Source of the DNA: Lycocorax pyrrhopterus obiensis
Lineage: Eukaryota > Chordata > Aves > Passeriformes > Paradisaeidae
NCBI GenBank assembly: GCA_014706295.1
Contig: JACSVZ010000004.1
Coordinates: 88,853,047 to 88,917,046 of the forward strand
DNA: 64,000 nucleotides
Direction: 5' to 3'
In this document: positions 1 to 13,300 of the stretch, one piece after another
How the letters are laid out: the number at the start of each line of letters is the position of its first letter
Numbering within the stretch: position 1 is the stretch's first letter
Program-made: the position numbers and the translations under genes
Notes under the pieces: generated by a model
Seen by the model: the letters and a program-made list of their open reading frames with translations, nothing else
What the model was told of the DNA's origin: nothing
Database searches by the model: none

Positions 1-602
1 CAAGTCTTCTCCATTATAATATAGCAATTTGTTAAACAAAAGGAGCGCAGTATTTTTAAGTCATACATTTACATTGAACAGGAATAAAATCAAGTCAACA
101 TTTTGAATTGCCAATTTATGTGTTTGTTGTTGGAATCGCTAATATCATGCTAATTATATTTAAATTGCAAAATATATTAAAATCAATGCTCTCCCATGGG
201 ATGTTTTAGGTAATAAGTAAGCATAATTTCTTCATCTTGAATTCCCAATTTAATGTTTTGATTTTTTTCTCTGTGTAGAAACATGAGTTGTATGTATATG
301 TCTTTGCTTTAAAACCCATTGTTTTCCCCTAAAAGACACTTCAGAGGATTGTGCTGTGGAACTGCTAATTCTTTATGAGGGTGCTCATGTGTAAGATCCC
401 ATAAAGTTTCATCACCATTTCCCATGTTCATATTCTCTGCAAAGCTGCTCTGAGTTATATCTGTGTTGCACTGTCATTCATACAGAGCTTATGTTTCCCT
501 TCTTTTTACAAGGTCTTTATTTTTCAATTTCATTATTGTCCCCACAGTTGTGAAGTACTTAATGAAAATACATAGATTTTTTAAATATTTGCTGTTGCCT
601 AA
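1..602. other. Intron sequence, no gene seen
   Basis: This is AT-rich unique-looking DNA without a long open frame. Nothing beyond short A and T runs was recognised. Its last five bases (598-602, CCTAA) are the target-site copy of the adjoining LTR. Confidence 0.6.
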
Positions 603-1207
603 TGCCCCGGTTTGAGACAAATTAAGGGAAACGCTCTGAAAGGAACGTCTCCTCCAAAGAGGGCAGGTTTCAGCTGCCCCTCCCCAGCAGGTTCGGGAAG
701 AAATTCCTTGGAGGAAAGTGAAAAGAAAGTTATTTATTTAACAAGCAGAGTGCACACAAAAATAATGCCAAATAATAAAACCTCTTGCTATGGAGAGAAC
801 CTGGGCAGATTTCAGAGTCCTTTGTGGATGTGGCTCTCTCCTGTCTGGAGCTGGAGTTTCGGCGTGGGCCCCTCTGGGCCGAGGTGTAAGGCCTCCCGGT
901 GATGTTCTGGTGTTGCTGAACAGTCCAGAAGAGAAGACGGAGAAGCCAAAGTCCCAGGGCTCCATATTTTAGCTAACAAACAAGAAGCTATTTGAAAAGC
1001 AAAAGGAATGTAACTCTCTTCCCTGCTGCAGAAGCGGAGCAGCCGGGCAGAAGAAGCCAGCAAGCCATCTCTGTTTTGAACACAGGCTGCCGAAAGAATT
1101 CCACCGACTCTCCCCCCTCTCCTGGACCTAGCTTTAAAGGCACAGAACTCACCTCTGGCATAGGGCAGATGATAGGGAATGCAGTACCATTAAGTCACCC
1201 CTGGACA
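603..1207 (-). mobile_element. Solo LTR of an endogenous retrovirus, complete with 5-bp target duplication
   Basis: The 605-bp element begins TGCCCCGG and ends CTGGACA on the + strand, so on the minus strand it runs from TGTCC to GGGGCA. It is flanked by the direct repeat CCTAA at 598-602 and 1208-1212, which marks an insertion. Minus-strand orientation is inferred from an AATAAATAA signal near 730-740, followed on that strand by a U5-like segment. It is more GC-rich than the flanks. No internal retroviral sequence is present, so the provirus has recombined to a solo LTR. The 96-, 75-, 60-, 83- and 81-residue open frames inside it are not genes. A 5-bp duplication suits an ERVL-like family, but the family is not certain. 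Confidence 0.82.
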
Positions 1208-1212
1208 CCTAA

Positions 1213-1875
1213 TCCTAAAAAAGAAGCTATACTGTGAAGTACTATGTAGTAGCGCTGTGAACCATTTGGACAAAGAATTTCTGGGGATCTGAAAGTTGTG
1301 TGAATTCATTTTTTCTAAGTGGACAAATTGCACCTGGTCTTCATGTAAAATGAGCACACAAAAAAATATGTTTTTTTCCATGTACAACTTGTGATGAAGG
1401 TACCTGCTTTTCTTTATGCTGGTGGGGGTCCCTCGTTTTGTCAATATAACAAGCTCAGTTGAAATTAGTCCATGAAGGCCTCCTAAAACTATCAAAGACT
1501 TAACTTCTATCCATTTGTTTCAAGGCCTTACATCAGCCTTAAGTGGCCTCTAGTGCAGGGTGCTCTTAGTGCTCTGCTTCCGTTTTTATAGGTGCTGTTC
1601 ACAGACAATCCTCAAAACCATAATAATCCCCGTTTGATAAAGTGTGTTTTTTCAATCCAGAAAGCAACTGCTCACATTAACTGCCCTGTAGGGCACCTTT
1701 GGTATGCATGGCACTTCGAAGAGCAGCAGTTTTTTACAGCAGAATTGTGAAGATTCAAGATAGTGGGTTTAGGGGAATTTTATCAGGTGCCCTGTTTTTG
1801 GAATACTTTCTCTGGAAAAATTCACCACTGCAAAATGGGGCAAGCTTAACACTGTAGAATGGGGCATTATGATTA

Positions 1876-1913
<38 letters not shown>

Positions 1914-4900
1914 GAGCAAAATTCCTGGAATAATTGTTTAGAGTGTTTATTATAGGTATTTTTTTGGCTTACAACTCAATTCTGCCTAAACATGCATATT
2001 GACCATGGTTATAGTTGCTGCACTGCCTGCATGTTTATCCAGATGACTTTATCTGCAGCATCTTATTCATTAGAATACATTTGCTCATTTTCAAAGCAAT
2101 TGAAGTGAGACTGAAACTGTTGTGTCACAGTAAACAAATACTGCTTATGTGTTAATCACCAAAAGAATAATATTCTTTGTTTTTAACACAACGTGCATTG
2201 TAGTAGATACAAGTATATCTGTGTACATTTTATTAACAACATTGCACAAGTAGAAAGAAACATGAACCATATTTTCAGTTCTCTGTCTTAGTATCTTTAT
2301 GTGTCTTTCTTTTTCTACATTTGGAACTAATTAAGTTTTGCTACCCTAGTTAAAAATAAGAAATAACATAAAAGCTAAATGCAAGTATTCTTTGGCCAGT
2401 GGAATCCTTCTCTAAACTTTCATATTATTGAGGTTAACAGAATCTGTTACCTTGAAAACTTTCTCATTCCCATGTGCTGACATAAGTTGAAATACAGCCC
2501 AAGGGAAACAGAAGTCACATAGTAAAGCTTCCTAAATGCTGTGTGAAAATGTAGACAATATAGAAGAGTCATTACCACAGATAAAACAGAACCAATTCCT
2601 AGAGGACTTTTTATAATAGTTTTGGGCAATTGCATTAGAAAGTTAGTCTATAACAAGATGTTGTGACTTTTATACTAATGAAGGGCATTAAGGAGATTCT
2701 AATTATGGTGTCTGGCCTGAAAAATTAATCTAAGATTTAAAAATCTGAGCTGTTTGAAGTAAGCGTGGCTGTAGCCTCTAGTCACTGAGGCAGGACAGTG
2801 ACTAAACTTCTTCTTTTAAAAGAATTATTATGAATGCTATTGCATTTCATTATTGAGGCTATGAAATACCATATGTGTTGAGGAGGACTTGTTAACTCTC
2901 TGTAAGTGCATAAATTATTTTACTAAGTGTGTTCTCCAATGATGCATAATTCTACTTAGTTTTGTGCCCTTTCACTTCCTTTTCTTATCATCAGGCCATG
3001 AAATTTTTGCACAGAAGGGTTCATTGTAAGGGTATGATAAAATTATCAGAATTTTTTAGTGCAAGTTTTTAAAAGTTTTAAAATATGCTTTGAATACTGG
3101 GGTTCTCCATGTTCTTTGCCACAAATATTCACCACAGTCTGATCAGCATCAGCCCAGTGACCAGTCACGTGTTCTTTTGGGCTGAATGGAACCCCTCTTC
3201 TGCTCCCCTAACACAAATAACACTGCCTGCTATGTACTGCCTTCGAATGTACCAACCTACATTCAGACTGTATTTTGGGTGTTTCAACCTTGAACTGAAT
3301 CCTGCCTTAATCTCTCTTTTTCTTCTGAATATTCCCAGTCAGCAACTGTGCTGTGTCAGTGTCATTTCTCACTGCTAATGCAGATATGAACTAAAATCTG
3401 GAGGGTTTTTACGATAGAAATATAAAGGGCAATTAAACAAGCAAAATGATCACCAAGAAATTTGTAGGAACTTATTAACTTCTTCCTCCCATACTTCTTT
3501 ATCAAATTTGGCTATCAGATTTAGCTGATACATCTGAATATTCCAGTAGACAAACAGACAAGTATTATTTATATGTGCTTAATTTTCTTAGGAAATAAAC
3601 GGAAATATATTTTCTCATTTCTTTATTTTTCTTATCTATTAGACTGACTTTTAATTTCTGTCTGACATGTATTCATATATGCTATGTCATTATGTCATTA
3701 TTTTGCTAAAATGTTCACAAGTTTGTAACCACTCCTCTTCAGTAAATCTCATTGAGAGCAGCTGATCTTTGGAAACAAATGTATCTGTTTACCTTGTTGA
3801 AAATGTTTATGTTATATTTTTGCCTTGTCAAATTTCCCATTGACAGCACAATATTCAGTGGAAAAGAAAAAGGAGTGAAAAACAATGGGAAAAAGAAGAG
3901 AAGATGTGGACTAGTGTTCTTTTTAGGATTTACTTATTAATGTCTCATGTCTATTGTTGGCTATTGACAAGCCCATGAATCCAAAGTAAATAATTTCTTA
4001 AAATATTTTTCTGAGCCAGGTACAACTCTGCCTGTAGAGAAGTATATGACGATATTGAAATAAGCCATAGGTAAGGACATTGTTAATTCATATTAGATAG
4101 GATAGAATAAACATGTAGTACTTTTGCTGGTTTATTTTTTTACTCATCTGGTATCATTCAACAGAAGCTCAGGCTTCTGTTTCCTTATTGTTAAATTAAA
4201 GCAGTCTTTTTCAGCACAGGTATAATGAACATAGAGCAGCAGGACAAAAATCTGTTTAACCTGGTTTTTCTAGCCAGGAAGTTCCTGTAAAACTGTTTAT
4301 CAGATTTTAAAAAATACTGCTTTCTTTATGTATCCACTTTCCAAGCATTTCTCCCTTCCTTGATGCTACAGAATTGGGATTTTTAAAAATTCTTATTAAC
4401 TATGCAAATCACTTATGTATATTTATTTCAATTCTACATCAATAAGATAGAAATGTTTACATTATTATTACTACAACTTAATTGCATGAGCGACTTCTCA
4501 AAACTCTTCATACTAAATCAGTGCTGGCACTTTTCTATATATTCCAGTGAAGCAAGTTACCATGTGCTGTGTTCAATTATCCAATCAATTATAACTTCTT
4601 CTGGGTAAAAGGTCTATATATGTAACTCAGTTATGCCAAATAGCAAAACTCCTAATTAGCTAGGCCTCTCATGCAACTAATCTTCCTAACTTGTATACCT
4701 GCTAAGTTAAATAATCAGTGGAGTCACAAGTATCATTTCATCTGCTGTTTAATGACTGTTTTGAAAAACATATTGTAACAGGCCTTTTTCAGTGCATCAA
4801 TAAACAATGAGTAAGGCAGGATCAGAACAGTTTAATCATTGTGTTTGAACAATTTACGTACCAGTTATTTGACATCTCATTTCAACTTTTTAGAATGTTA

Positions 4901-4916
4901 GTCTAATTACAAGTTT
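1213..4916. other. Intron sequence, no gene seen
   Basis: AT-rich DNA with several 60-90-residue open frames that look like chance: no domain, no splice context and no similarity that I recognise. A short TTA microsatellite lies at 1879-1912. Confidence 0.55.
1879..1912. repeat. (TTA)n microsatellite
   Basis: About eleven uninterrupted ATT/TTA units. It may vary in length between individuals. Confidence 0.95.
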
Positions 4917-5520
4917 GTCAGGGCTCTGAGGGCACCATTCAGCCTTAATGTCTCTGTCCAGCTTCATCTGGGCCTCCTCCCAGCACAGAATATGGGTCCA
5001 GGAGCCCCATTTCACCTCAGCCTGGAACCATCAGTTCCCACATTTTAGGTGTGCAGATCTCCGGCCCTTTCTCTGCCCTGTCTCTTGGTGGGTGTAAGGT
5101 TTGTGCTGTTGGAAATTTCTCTCCTGGATAGGCCATTCAGCCAGAAGTTGCAACTTGTCTCCTGTCTCTGTTACTGACTCTTTGATGGACTTCAGGCTCA
5201 TGCTGTAGCCTCATGTCCATCCCTGTCTTTGGTCCCATCTGCTTTTTCTCCTGGCCAGAGTGCCTGGGCCTGGCCCATTGCTTGCTGTGTCTGGTGCTGT
5301 CGATAGAGCCAGGAGACCAGCCCCAGACTCTGCTCACAGTGTTGAGTCCCTGCAGGACTGCTTCCCACCAGTGGGCTCTGGCATTTCTGGGGTCACACTT
5401 TTCTCCCAGATGGTCAACAGGCCAAAGAGGCTGGCCTTTGCTGCTCCCTGATAAAATTATTTTATTATAAATTGAATAGTTCCTGTGGATGCTGTAGGGG
5501 CTGCAGAGCCGCATCTGTAG
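4917..5520. repeat. Unclassified GC-richer block, possible old LTR
   Basis: This block is clearly richer in G and C than its flanks and starts with TGTCAGGGCTCTGAGGG on the + strand. It carries a 125-residue minus-strand open frame (5137-5514) and an 85-residue plus-strand frame over the same bases, neither of which resembles a protein I know. On the minus strand an ATAATAAAATAA motif is found near 5450-5470. The sharp change in composition, the TGTC start and the AATAAA-like motif suggest a degraded LTR or another repeat, but no target-site duplication was found. Confidence 0.35.
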
Positions 5521-8500
5521 TGTCTTCTCGCACTCTCTATCAGGACAAGATTTCTGATGGCTAAACTGTCTGGCCTTTCTTGTGTATTTTAGCTAGTTAA
5601 AAAACAGTGAGGGGGATAGGTCTCAGCACCATCCAGTGTGTACCCTCAGATCCATTGGAATCCAGGAGCCGTATGCCCTAGTCCAGCATGTATCCTCCAA
5701 GGCAGGAAAGTCTCTACATTAAGTGCCAACAATGTATTTACACCTTTGTGCATAATGTCTTCTCAAAAACTCTATTACATTGATAATTTACTGCCAGAGA
5801 ATAGTTCTGATTGATTTGGCTGGCCACATAAGTACCCAAAATTTTCATAAGTACTGGATACCTGGAAGAATTTTCCCTTCACTGAAGTGGAATCCTCAGA
5901 GATTCTTCTTCTAAGAGAACTATATACATGGCCAGGAAAAGATATTGAGGAAGTGAACGCCCATTTGAGGGTGTTGGGGGTTAGCACCCACTCTCTCTCA
6001 GGCCTTTGGCTTTAGGCAGCACAAGTAGTCCCCTTCTACAAAATGACTTGGGACCAGGATTTTCAGGTGACCCAAATCTGTGTAGAAACTGGACATACCA
6101 GATCTCTCGGCCGACAGCAGCTAACGACAGAGTGTTTTGCCAATTAGTACAAATACATGTGTGACTTTGGCCTTAGAGTGTCTCATGGAAAGTACCCTAT
6201 ACACATCAGAAACCAAATTTCAGAATGGTTGGGTTGTTCCAAAATTCATAGTCCCACCAGGAGATGCAAGAAAGCAAGATGCCTCCCACACACTTTGCCA
6301 CATGTCAGAGCACATGTGAGATTTCCTGTGTAATAGCTGCTATCACTTGATTTCCTTGTATACACATGTCCATACAAAATCTGCTTCCAGGGATTATTGT
6401 AAAACTAGTGAACCAGTACAGATGGGCAAGGTGGGTTGTGTTGTTTTCTCTAACCAGTTGCTTGACTGTGCAAAGCAACAAGATTTAGTCCTTATTCAAA
6501 ACCAAAGTGGGTTATTTCCTTCACTATGGAATTCAGTATTGGTATAAGCTGATTGTTCTTGTTATATGGTGCATGGACAATTAATTGAAATTTAATTAAT
6601 TGAAAGAACTTTTGTAGAGAGCTGTGTATAGAGACATGTTCTTGATACTGACTTTGCTTCAAGTAGCTTAAGTCTGCTTTCCCAATGGTTGTGTGATTTT
6701 AGAGCATTCCAGCATGCTCCAGACAGTGTCCTCTCTGTTAAATAATCACGACAATTAATAGATGACCAAGAGGCAATGAAACATGGAAATTACATCAGAA
6801 TTCTATTCTTTTATAAATTTCAGGGATAAACAAAAACTCGTTCAATTCTGGACAAATTAAAGGTTTTTGGAGATGAAATAAAATATACGGTTTTTGATGC
6901 AATGGTCTTATCACTGACATATTTTTTGACTGCCATTTTTTGCCTTGGAAATAATCTGCTATGAAGTAGCAGTATCAGTAGTAGATTTATATCAAATATA
7001 TTAAAATCAGGGAGCATTTTGTCTTCCACACAACCAGTCAAAATCTGCATAAACCACAGTAACCAAAACAATCGATAAGACTCATTTTAATCTGCATATT
7101 TTCACTTAAACCAAGAATTTCTTTATGCTAGATTCAAGTTTCTGTTAAGGCTAGTTAGAAAGAAACCCACTATAGCCAAAATCCGTATAACACATTTTTC
7201 TTTGCTAACAACATTCGAATAAATCTAACACAATCTAGGTTACATAAAAGTAGTGAAATCAATTTAAAATCAAGATTTCTTCAAGGTGTGGTTTCATGCT
7301 TTATCTAGTTCTGCTGTGACGAAAAAAAGCTTCAGTGAATATATAGTAAGAAGATGAAACCTTATTGAAAGATGTAAAATGAACTTTTATTATGCTTCTG
7401 GAACTCTTTAATTTCATTCAGTGAAGCATGGACAGAAAATAATTGGCAGTATTTAGAAGCCCAAAGAGTTTTATTTATCATTTCTTTTGCATTTCTAATT
7501 TTCAGTGAATCTGGTGTTGCAATGTTTTGAGGATAATAATATGATCATAACAATTTTAATCTGATTGGTACTGTTTACTTTTTGATCCTACAATGTGCTT
7601 AACATGCCTTCAGCATTTGTGAATATTTTTGCTGTATATGAAGACCTTGATGACAAAACATGCAAACTTACATTCTTACACTAACTAGCTGCCATCAACT
7701 CATAACAGGAGAGAGCTAGTTCTGACACCTGAATGCTATCAACTCTCCTAGAAGATATCTTCCAGTGACTGAGATAGTAATGACTTCATAGAAATTCTCT
7801 CTTGCTTCTTTAAGTAGTAAATTAAATTTAACCATCTTTTACCTGAGGAATCAGTTACATTATTGCCGTGATGCATCAAATATAGACCTTTTCAAAAAGC
7901 ATGAGCCAGGCATACATACTAACTTTTCAGGTATTTCATAGGAACTTCTTACAATGCACAGAGCTTTGAGAAATTCCTAGGAAGGCTTATCTATAAATCT
8001 GCAATATATCCAGGACTTAAAATGCGTCTAAAAACTTAATGTTCTAATTCAAACGTAGTGAACCAAAGAAAATGCCATATTAACTTTCACATAGGCAAAA
8101 AATACAGGCTGCAGCGGATTTTCGACATTGGTTTACTGCAGACTGTGGCATCTTTTCCATCTGAATAAAACTTAAGAACATGCAGTTGTGTAGCAGACTC
8201 AGGTCCATGCCAGGAAAGACTTTAGATGCCTAGAAGTTTTAGTCTAACATTCAGTGGCAAAGTTACAAAAATGCCTACCCAACTTCTGCCTAAACTCAAA
8301 AAACAAAATTTCAAGCTTCTTGTCTGACCTGAAAATTTGTCAGACAGCTATGGTTCAAATTAGCCCACATAAGCTGGTCTAATCTTCTTATATTGTGAGA
8401 TGCTGTCTTCCTAAATTGAGAGCGTAATTCTATTTACAGCCGATGGGCGTGAGTCATTTTCTTGTGAAAACCTTCAGAGGGTGATCATCTTTACCTGAGT

Positions 8501-9792
8501 TTAGACCCACAGGAATACTCTCTTGGTTTTTCAGTTGCTTACTTTTCCCTATGAAATATATAGGTATCCATCTCCCCTCATTTTACCTGTTGAAGCTTTA
8601 TCATTGCTCAGCAAGGAATGAAGTGTTTGTGGGTCTACAGACTTTTGTAAATTAAACAGTTTTAACTGAACTAAACAGTCCTTATTGGCAATAAACTCTG
8701 TGTACTGGAAATCTGGGGCTCTCACCCTTACTTCAGGATTTTTGTGGATTTTTACCAAAATTTTTTTGTATCCAATTTATTTTCATATAAAAATTTACAG
8801 GTGAAATTCTTCAAGCAGTAAATGTAAGGCCCTCGCTGCCAGATGGGGTACTAGCCTAAGCGTTATTGCAGAAAAGATGGGCATTACTTTTCTGGCCAAT
8901 TCTGTGTAATGCTTACAGGGAGTGGGGATTTCTGGATTCCTGTGTTGAGGAATGTTGATGAATTCTACATGAAATAGTAGGTGTATAATGTTGATATGAT
9001 TTGTCAGGAGAAGAGGATGGAAGCCATAATCCCTTCATCTAGCTGGCTTGCTCTGTTTGTTACTGGCATACAAAAACATGCATCTTCACTTCCATTCTGA
9101 GCAGTGGCACAGCTTGTGTGGAAGCAATAAAAAATATTTCTGACTAGTTCAGAATTTTGTTGATGAGGTTCACAGATAAGAAACAGAAGAACTGGGTTTA
9201 AAACCTCATAGTCAAAAGAAAGACAAGAACAAGTCTCACACCAAGATTAATGCTTTGAGTTATTTAGTACATCAATAGGTTGTTAGAGAAAATATTCTCT
9301 ACAGGAGATGTTGTCATCTAATTTAGTTACTTAAATAGAAGGGATATCCTTCTGGAGTGACTGAAATGTACCCATTCTTATCATGAGAAATTGCACGGAT
9401 CCTAGGCTATGACGTGGTTTTGGAAAATGAATCCTTAGTAGAGAGCTGTACCAGCCTGCAGTAACTTTATTTAAGGTACCATCAACATTTCCAGGACGAT
9501 TAACTTACCTCATTGTTTACTGTCATCCTCAGGTTTGAGGCATTTAATTCTGCAGTGCATAAGAACATTAGATGCTGAATGCAGTTGAATTTGGCCTTCG
9601 GGATCCGACGCCAAAACCAGGTCCTTCAAAGCTAGAAAATCAGTACCTGTGCCTCTAATGTATGTGTCCCAGCAGCTAAATATTCTAAACCAGAATAATT
9701 TTGAAAAAAATCATATTTGCAAAGGAAAAATACTGCCAGTTTATATTTTAGGACTTACTTTGTACAAACTTATTGGTAAATGCTTTATATAC
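5521..9792. other. Intron sequence, no gene seen
   Basis: Mostly AT-rich unique-looking sequence. The part at 5620-6330 is of mixed composition and could contain an eroded repeat. Open frames of 60-83 residues (for example 6820-7071 and 8549-8758, both minus) have no recognisable domain. A 25-bp near-palindrome of TAATTA type is at 6578-6602. Confidence 0.5.
6578..6602. repeat. AT-rich inverted repeat with TAATTA cores
   Basis: Perfect 9-bp arms CAATTAATT and AATTAATTG surround a 7-bp centre. TAATTA is the generic homeodomain core, so this could be a binding site cluster. It could also be chance in AT-rich DNA. Confidence 0.55.
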
Positions 9793-10372
9793 ATAATCAT
9801 AGAATAGAATCACAGAATGTTTTGAGTTGGAAGGGACCTTAAAGATCATCTAGTTCCCAACCCCCTGCCATAGGCAGAAACACCTTTCACTAGACCAGGT
9901 TCCTCAGAGCCCCATCCAGCCTGGCCCTGAACACTTCCTGGGGTGGGGTATCCACGACTACTCTGTTCCAGTGCCTCACCACCCTCACAAAAAAGGTCTT
10001 CTTCCTAATATCTAATCTAAACCTACTCTCAGTTTTAAGACATTCCCCTTGTTGCTATTACTACATGCCCCTTAAAAAGTCCCTCTCCCTCTTTCTTGTA
10101 GGATTCCTTCAGGTATTTGAAAGCTGCAATTAGCTCATCCCAAAGCCTTGTCTTTTCCAGGCTGAGCAATCCCAGTTCTCTCAGCCTTTCCTCATAGGAG
10201 AGATGCTCCATCCCTCTAGCCATTTTAGTGGCTTAGTGGCTCTGGACTCACTCCAACAGGTCCATGTCCTTCCTGTGCTGGGGACCCCAGGGCTGGATGC
10301 AGCACTGCAGGTGAGGTGTCACCAGAGCAGAACAGAGGGGCAGAATCCCCTCCTGTGACCTGCAGTCCCCAT
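9793..10372 (-). mobile_element. CR1 LINE fragment, 5'-truncated, minus strand
   Basis: On the + strand it starts with the reverse complement of the CR1 3' end (CATAGAATAGAATCACAG), followed by the GAGTTGGAAGGGACC motif typical of bird CR1. Further on, the minus strand encodes the C-terminal part of CR1 ORF2. The frame at 10035-10223 includes EHLSYEERLRELGLLSLEKT, a CR1 reverse-transcriptase tail motif. The copy is interrupted by stops and lacks the rest of ORF2, so it is inactive. The similarity is fairly good, suggesting moderate age. Confidence 0.93.
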
Positions 10373-13300
10373 CACATATTTATATGTAAAGCAATTTTTA
10401 TATATAAAGAAACCAAAAGCTATTTCTAAAAGTAATTGAAGTAATAGATGCAGTCCAAGCTTACTTACGCTGTTTAGGTGAGTTCATGTTTAACCTAAAA
10501 ATTCTTTCGGAAACTCTGCATCTCTGTGCATACAGAAATGTTTAGATGTTGTGAATGACTCAGTAAACCGAAGGCACTAAAAGACTATTCCTGCATTAGC
10601 AAGTAATTAGGTGCAGTGGGGGCACGCCATTAAAAGTGGCTGATGCTGAGTCCTGCACCTCTGCATTGTATAGGGTCAGGGGCTTTGCTTCAGGTTACAT
10701 TCTGTCTGTCTCTTGGGCAGAAAGCTTCCACTAAATACAGTGCACAGCTCACTGGAGACAAAAAGTGCTATGTGCACGCTGGATGACTCAGAGATGGTTT
10801 AGCTAACGGGCTGGTTTTTAACCTAATGCCCCCTTGAAGCACCGGGAATATCTAGTGCATGTACATCAAAACTGCTCGGAGATCCAAACCTGCACATGGT
10901 AAGTGGAGACAATGACAGGCTCACAGCAAAATCACACTATTTCTTTGACCCAATTTGCAACTATAGGCAGTAACATAAAACAGAGCCGGGCAGCATCACA
11001 TTGCTCAATAAATGCTGTTGCATTTTCTTTTAAATCATCATCATGGGGATGCTGGTACATAACAAAGGTGAAATCTGCAGTGCCACAAAATACATAGAGA
11101 GCTAATGGCAAAAACTTTATAATACTCTGGGAAATCTATCCACACTCTGGGAAATTAAACAGGTAAGTGTTATCTCTCCTCATTGATTGTATACCATCAA
11201 CACAGATTAATATTCTATTTTGTATTTATTCCATTTTTTAATACAAGAGCTATATAGTATAACTAGTTGCAGATATGTAAAAATCCATAATGTTTTACTC
11301 CAGGGCATCTAATTTTATTTCAATTTTGATTGAAAAAAATAGGTCATTTTGATTTGAAAAATATATATGGATTAGTTTAAATTTACTCACAGCTTATTTT
11401 CAGTGGATATAAGATCCCAAGTTTCAGTTGTAAAAGTGCTCCTCTCTAGTTTTTCTTATTATACCTCTAACTGAAATCAGCTCTGGTTATCAAATCATAG
11501 CAGATGCTTTAAGTCCATGTAAATAATAAAATAGAAGTATTCTAAAATTCTTCTCCGGAAAATCTCTGGGGAAAAAAAAAGAAATACCATAATAATAACT
11601 TGCCTGAAAATTAATTATAAAGTAAGATTCAGCCTCAGCCACCTACACAAAGTAGTGTGAAGGCCTTAATAATCAGAAGGTTAGAAAGAAAAAAAAAACC
11701 CCAAGACAGAGCATTCATATTTTAAAAAGCTGCAAAACAAACTAAATTAAGGGATCATTATCAATTGAGAAAATTAGAGCCTTCCTGCAAATTATGCAGA
11801 AATGCATAGAGGAATGATTGATGCCAAAAACTGGGAAGGTTAGATAAACCTTGGTGTATTGCTTAATTGGCAGACAAAAACTGTTCAGTTTTGGAGGTAT
11901 GAATGTTCTAATAGAAACAAACAAAAAACCCTCAAAAAACCCAAGAACCCCAGGAGGACCAGCAGTATCAACAGTATGTTTGTGTTATACAGTAAACAAT
12001 TTGGAACCTTTTCAAATCACTGTCTGTAAAAGACTCCACAATAGCAATTACAGCTGAATCTATGAATGAAATTCCACAGTTAGGCATTTTACTTTCAGAG
12101 TTAGAAGAAATGTTCAATTTTTCACATACTACTAAAGTGTGCTGAGTCTATGTTGGAGTTCTCAATTCATATCACAATTTAAAAGAAATTTCTTGTATAC
12201 CATTACTTTGCAAAACCACTCAATTTTTTCTCTCGCCTCCTGGAGTGTGTTCATGGGAGTTATTCAGAACAGATTAAAGTGTTAATGGCATAAAGTAATT
12301 TATCTGGATTGTAAAATAGAGCAGGATTTTAGCAGTACACTAAAGAAATATTAGTCATTTTCTATTTCTTAAGAGAGTATATTACACCATTATGTAAGAG
12401 GGATGCGTCAGAATGAGTACTGTCTACACTGAAAAATTAAAACCTCATTAGAGATTTGAATTTCTTGAAGAGAGGGCAATTGAGGAATTTTTGGATGTGC
12501 CTTTTCAGTACACATACTAAAACAAAATCAAATCCATACACAAGAAGAAATTAAACTAAGTAGTGAAAGTGCCCTTCTGGTGCTACTGTCTTGTGTAGTT
12601 TTTCAAAATATTCTGTGATTCCAAAACCTGTGAAGACCTGTATTTTATGCTTTATTAAATGCCCCCAAACTAACAACAGCTAGGTGACTAATTCAAAAGG
12701 AGTGAGGCTGACGTTCTAGAAGAATGTACAGGGCTCTTCAGGTTTATGTTTTTAATACATATCAACATATCAACATGTCAAATTGTTGCACAGGGTAAAA
12801 GAAGACAAAACTCCATGCTGGGATGTACGAACAGGAAAATAGACTTCTGCGAGCAATGTAAAAGAAACCTTGACTTTCTTTTAGCACTGGAAAGACCTTA
12901 GCTGATGCATGGTATCCAGTTTTGGATAGCTAACCTCAAACTCAATATGTAGCAAGTGGAGGGAAGCTTATTTAAAAGACAAAAAAAAAAGAGTTGATCT
13001 TAAGTTAAATGTTCAAGGCCTACAGAGAAAAAAGAATGAAGGAATGTAGTAAAAACAATAGCAAAAATAAAACCAGGAAAGTCTTGCTTGGTGGGATTTA
13101 ATTTCCACATACCATATTCACTCACTCTAATTATTGTCTATAGAAAAATGTGGCAGGAAAGTAAGAAACTGTGCAAAATATATGACTGGAAAAAAATGTC
13201 CTCTTTTTTTTTTTCTCCTCACCATGATTGGCTGTGATGATGGCTAGTGTGAATAGTGTGTCTAGTTTGGGTTTTCTGCTTAATGGTGATAGGCACTGCT

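Noticed and set aside
5137..5514. 125-residue minus-strand open frame
   Set aside because: No domain, an equally open frame on the opposite strand, and a probable repeat context.
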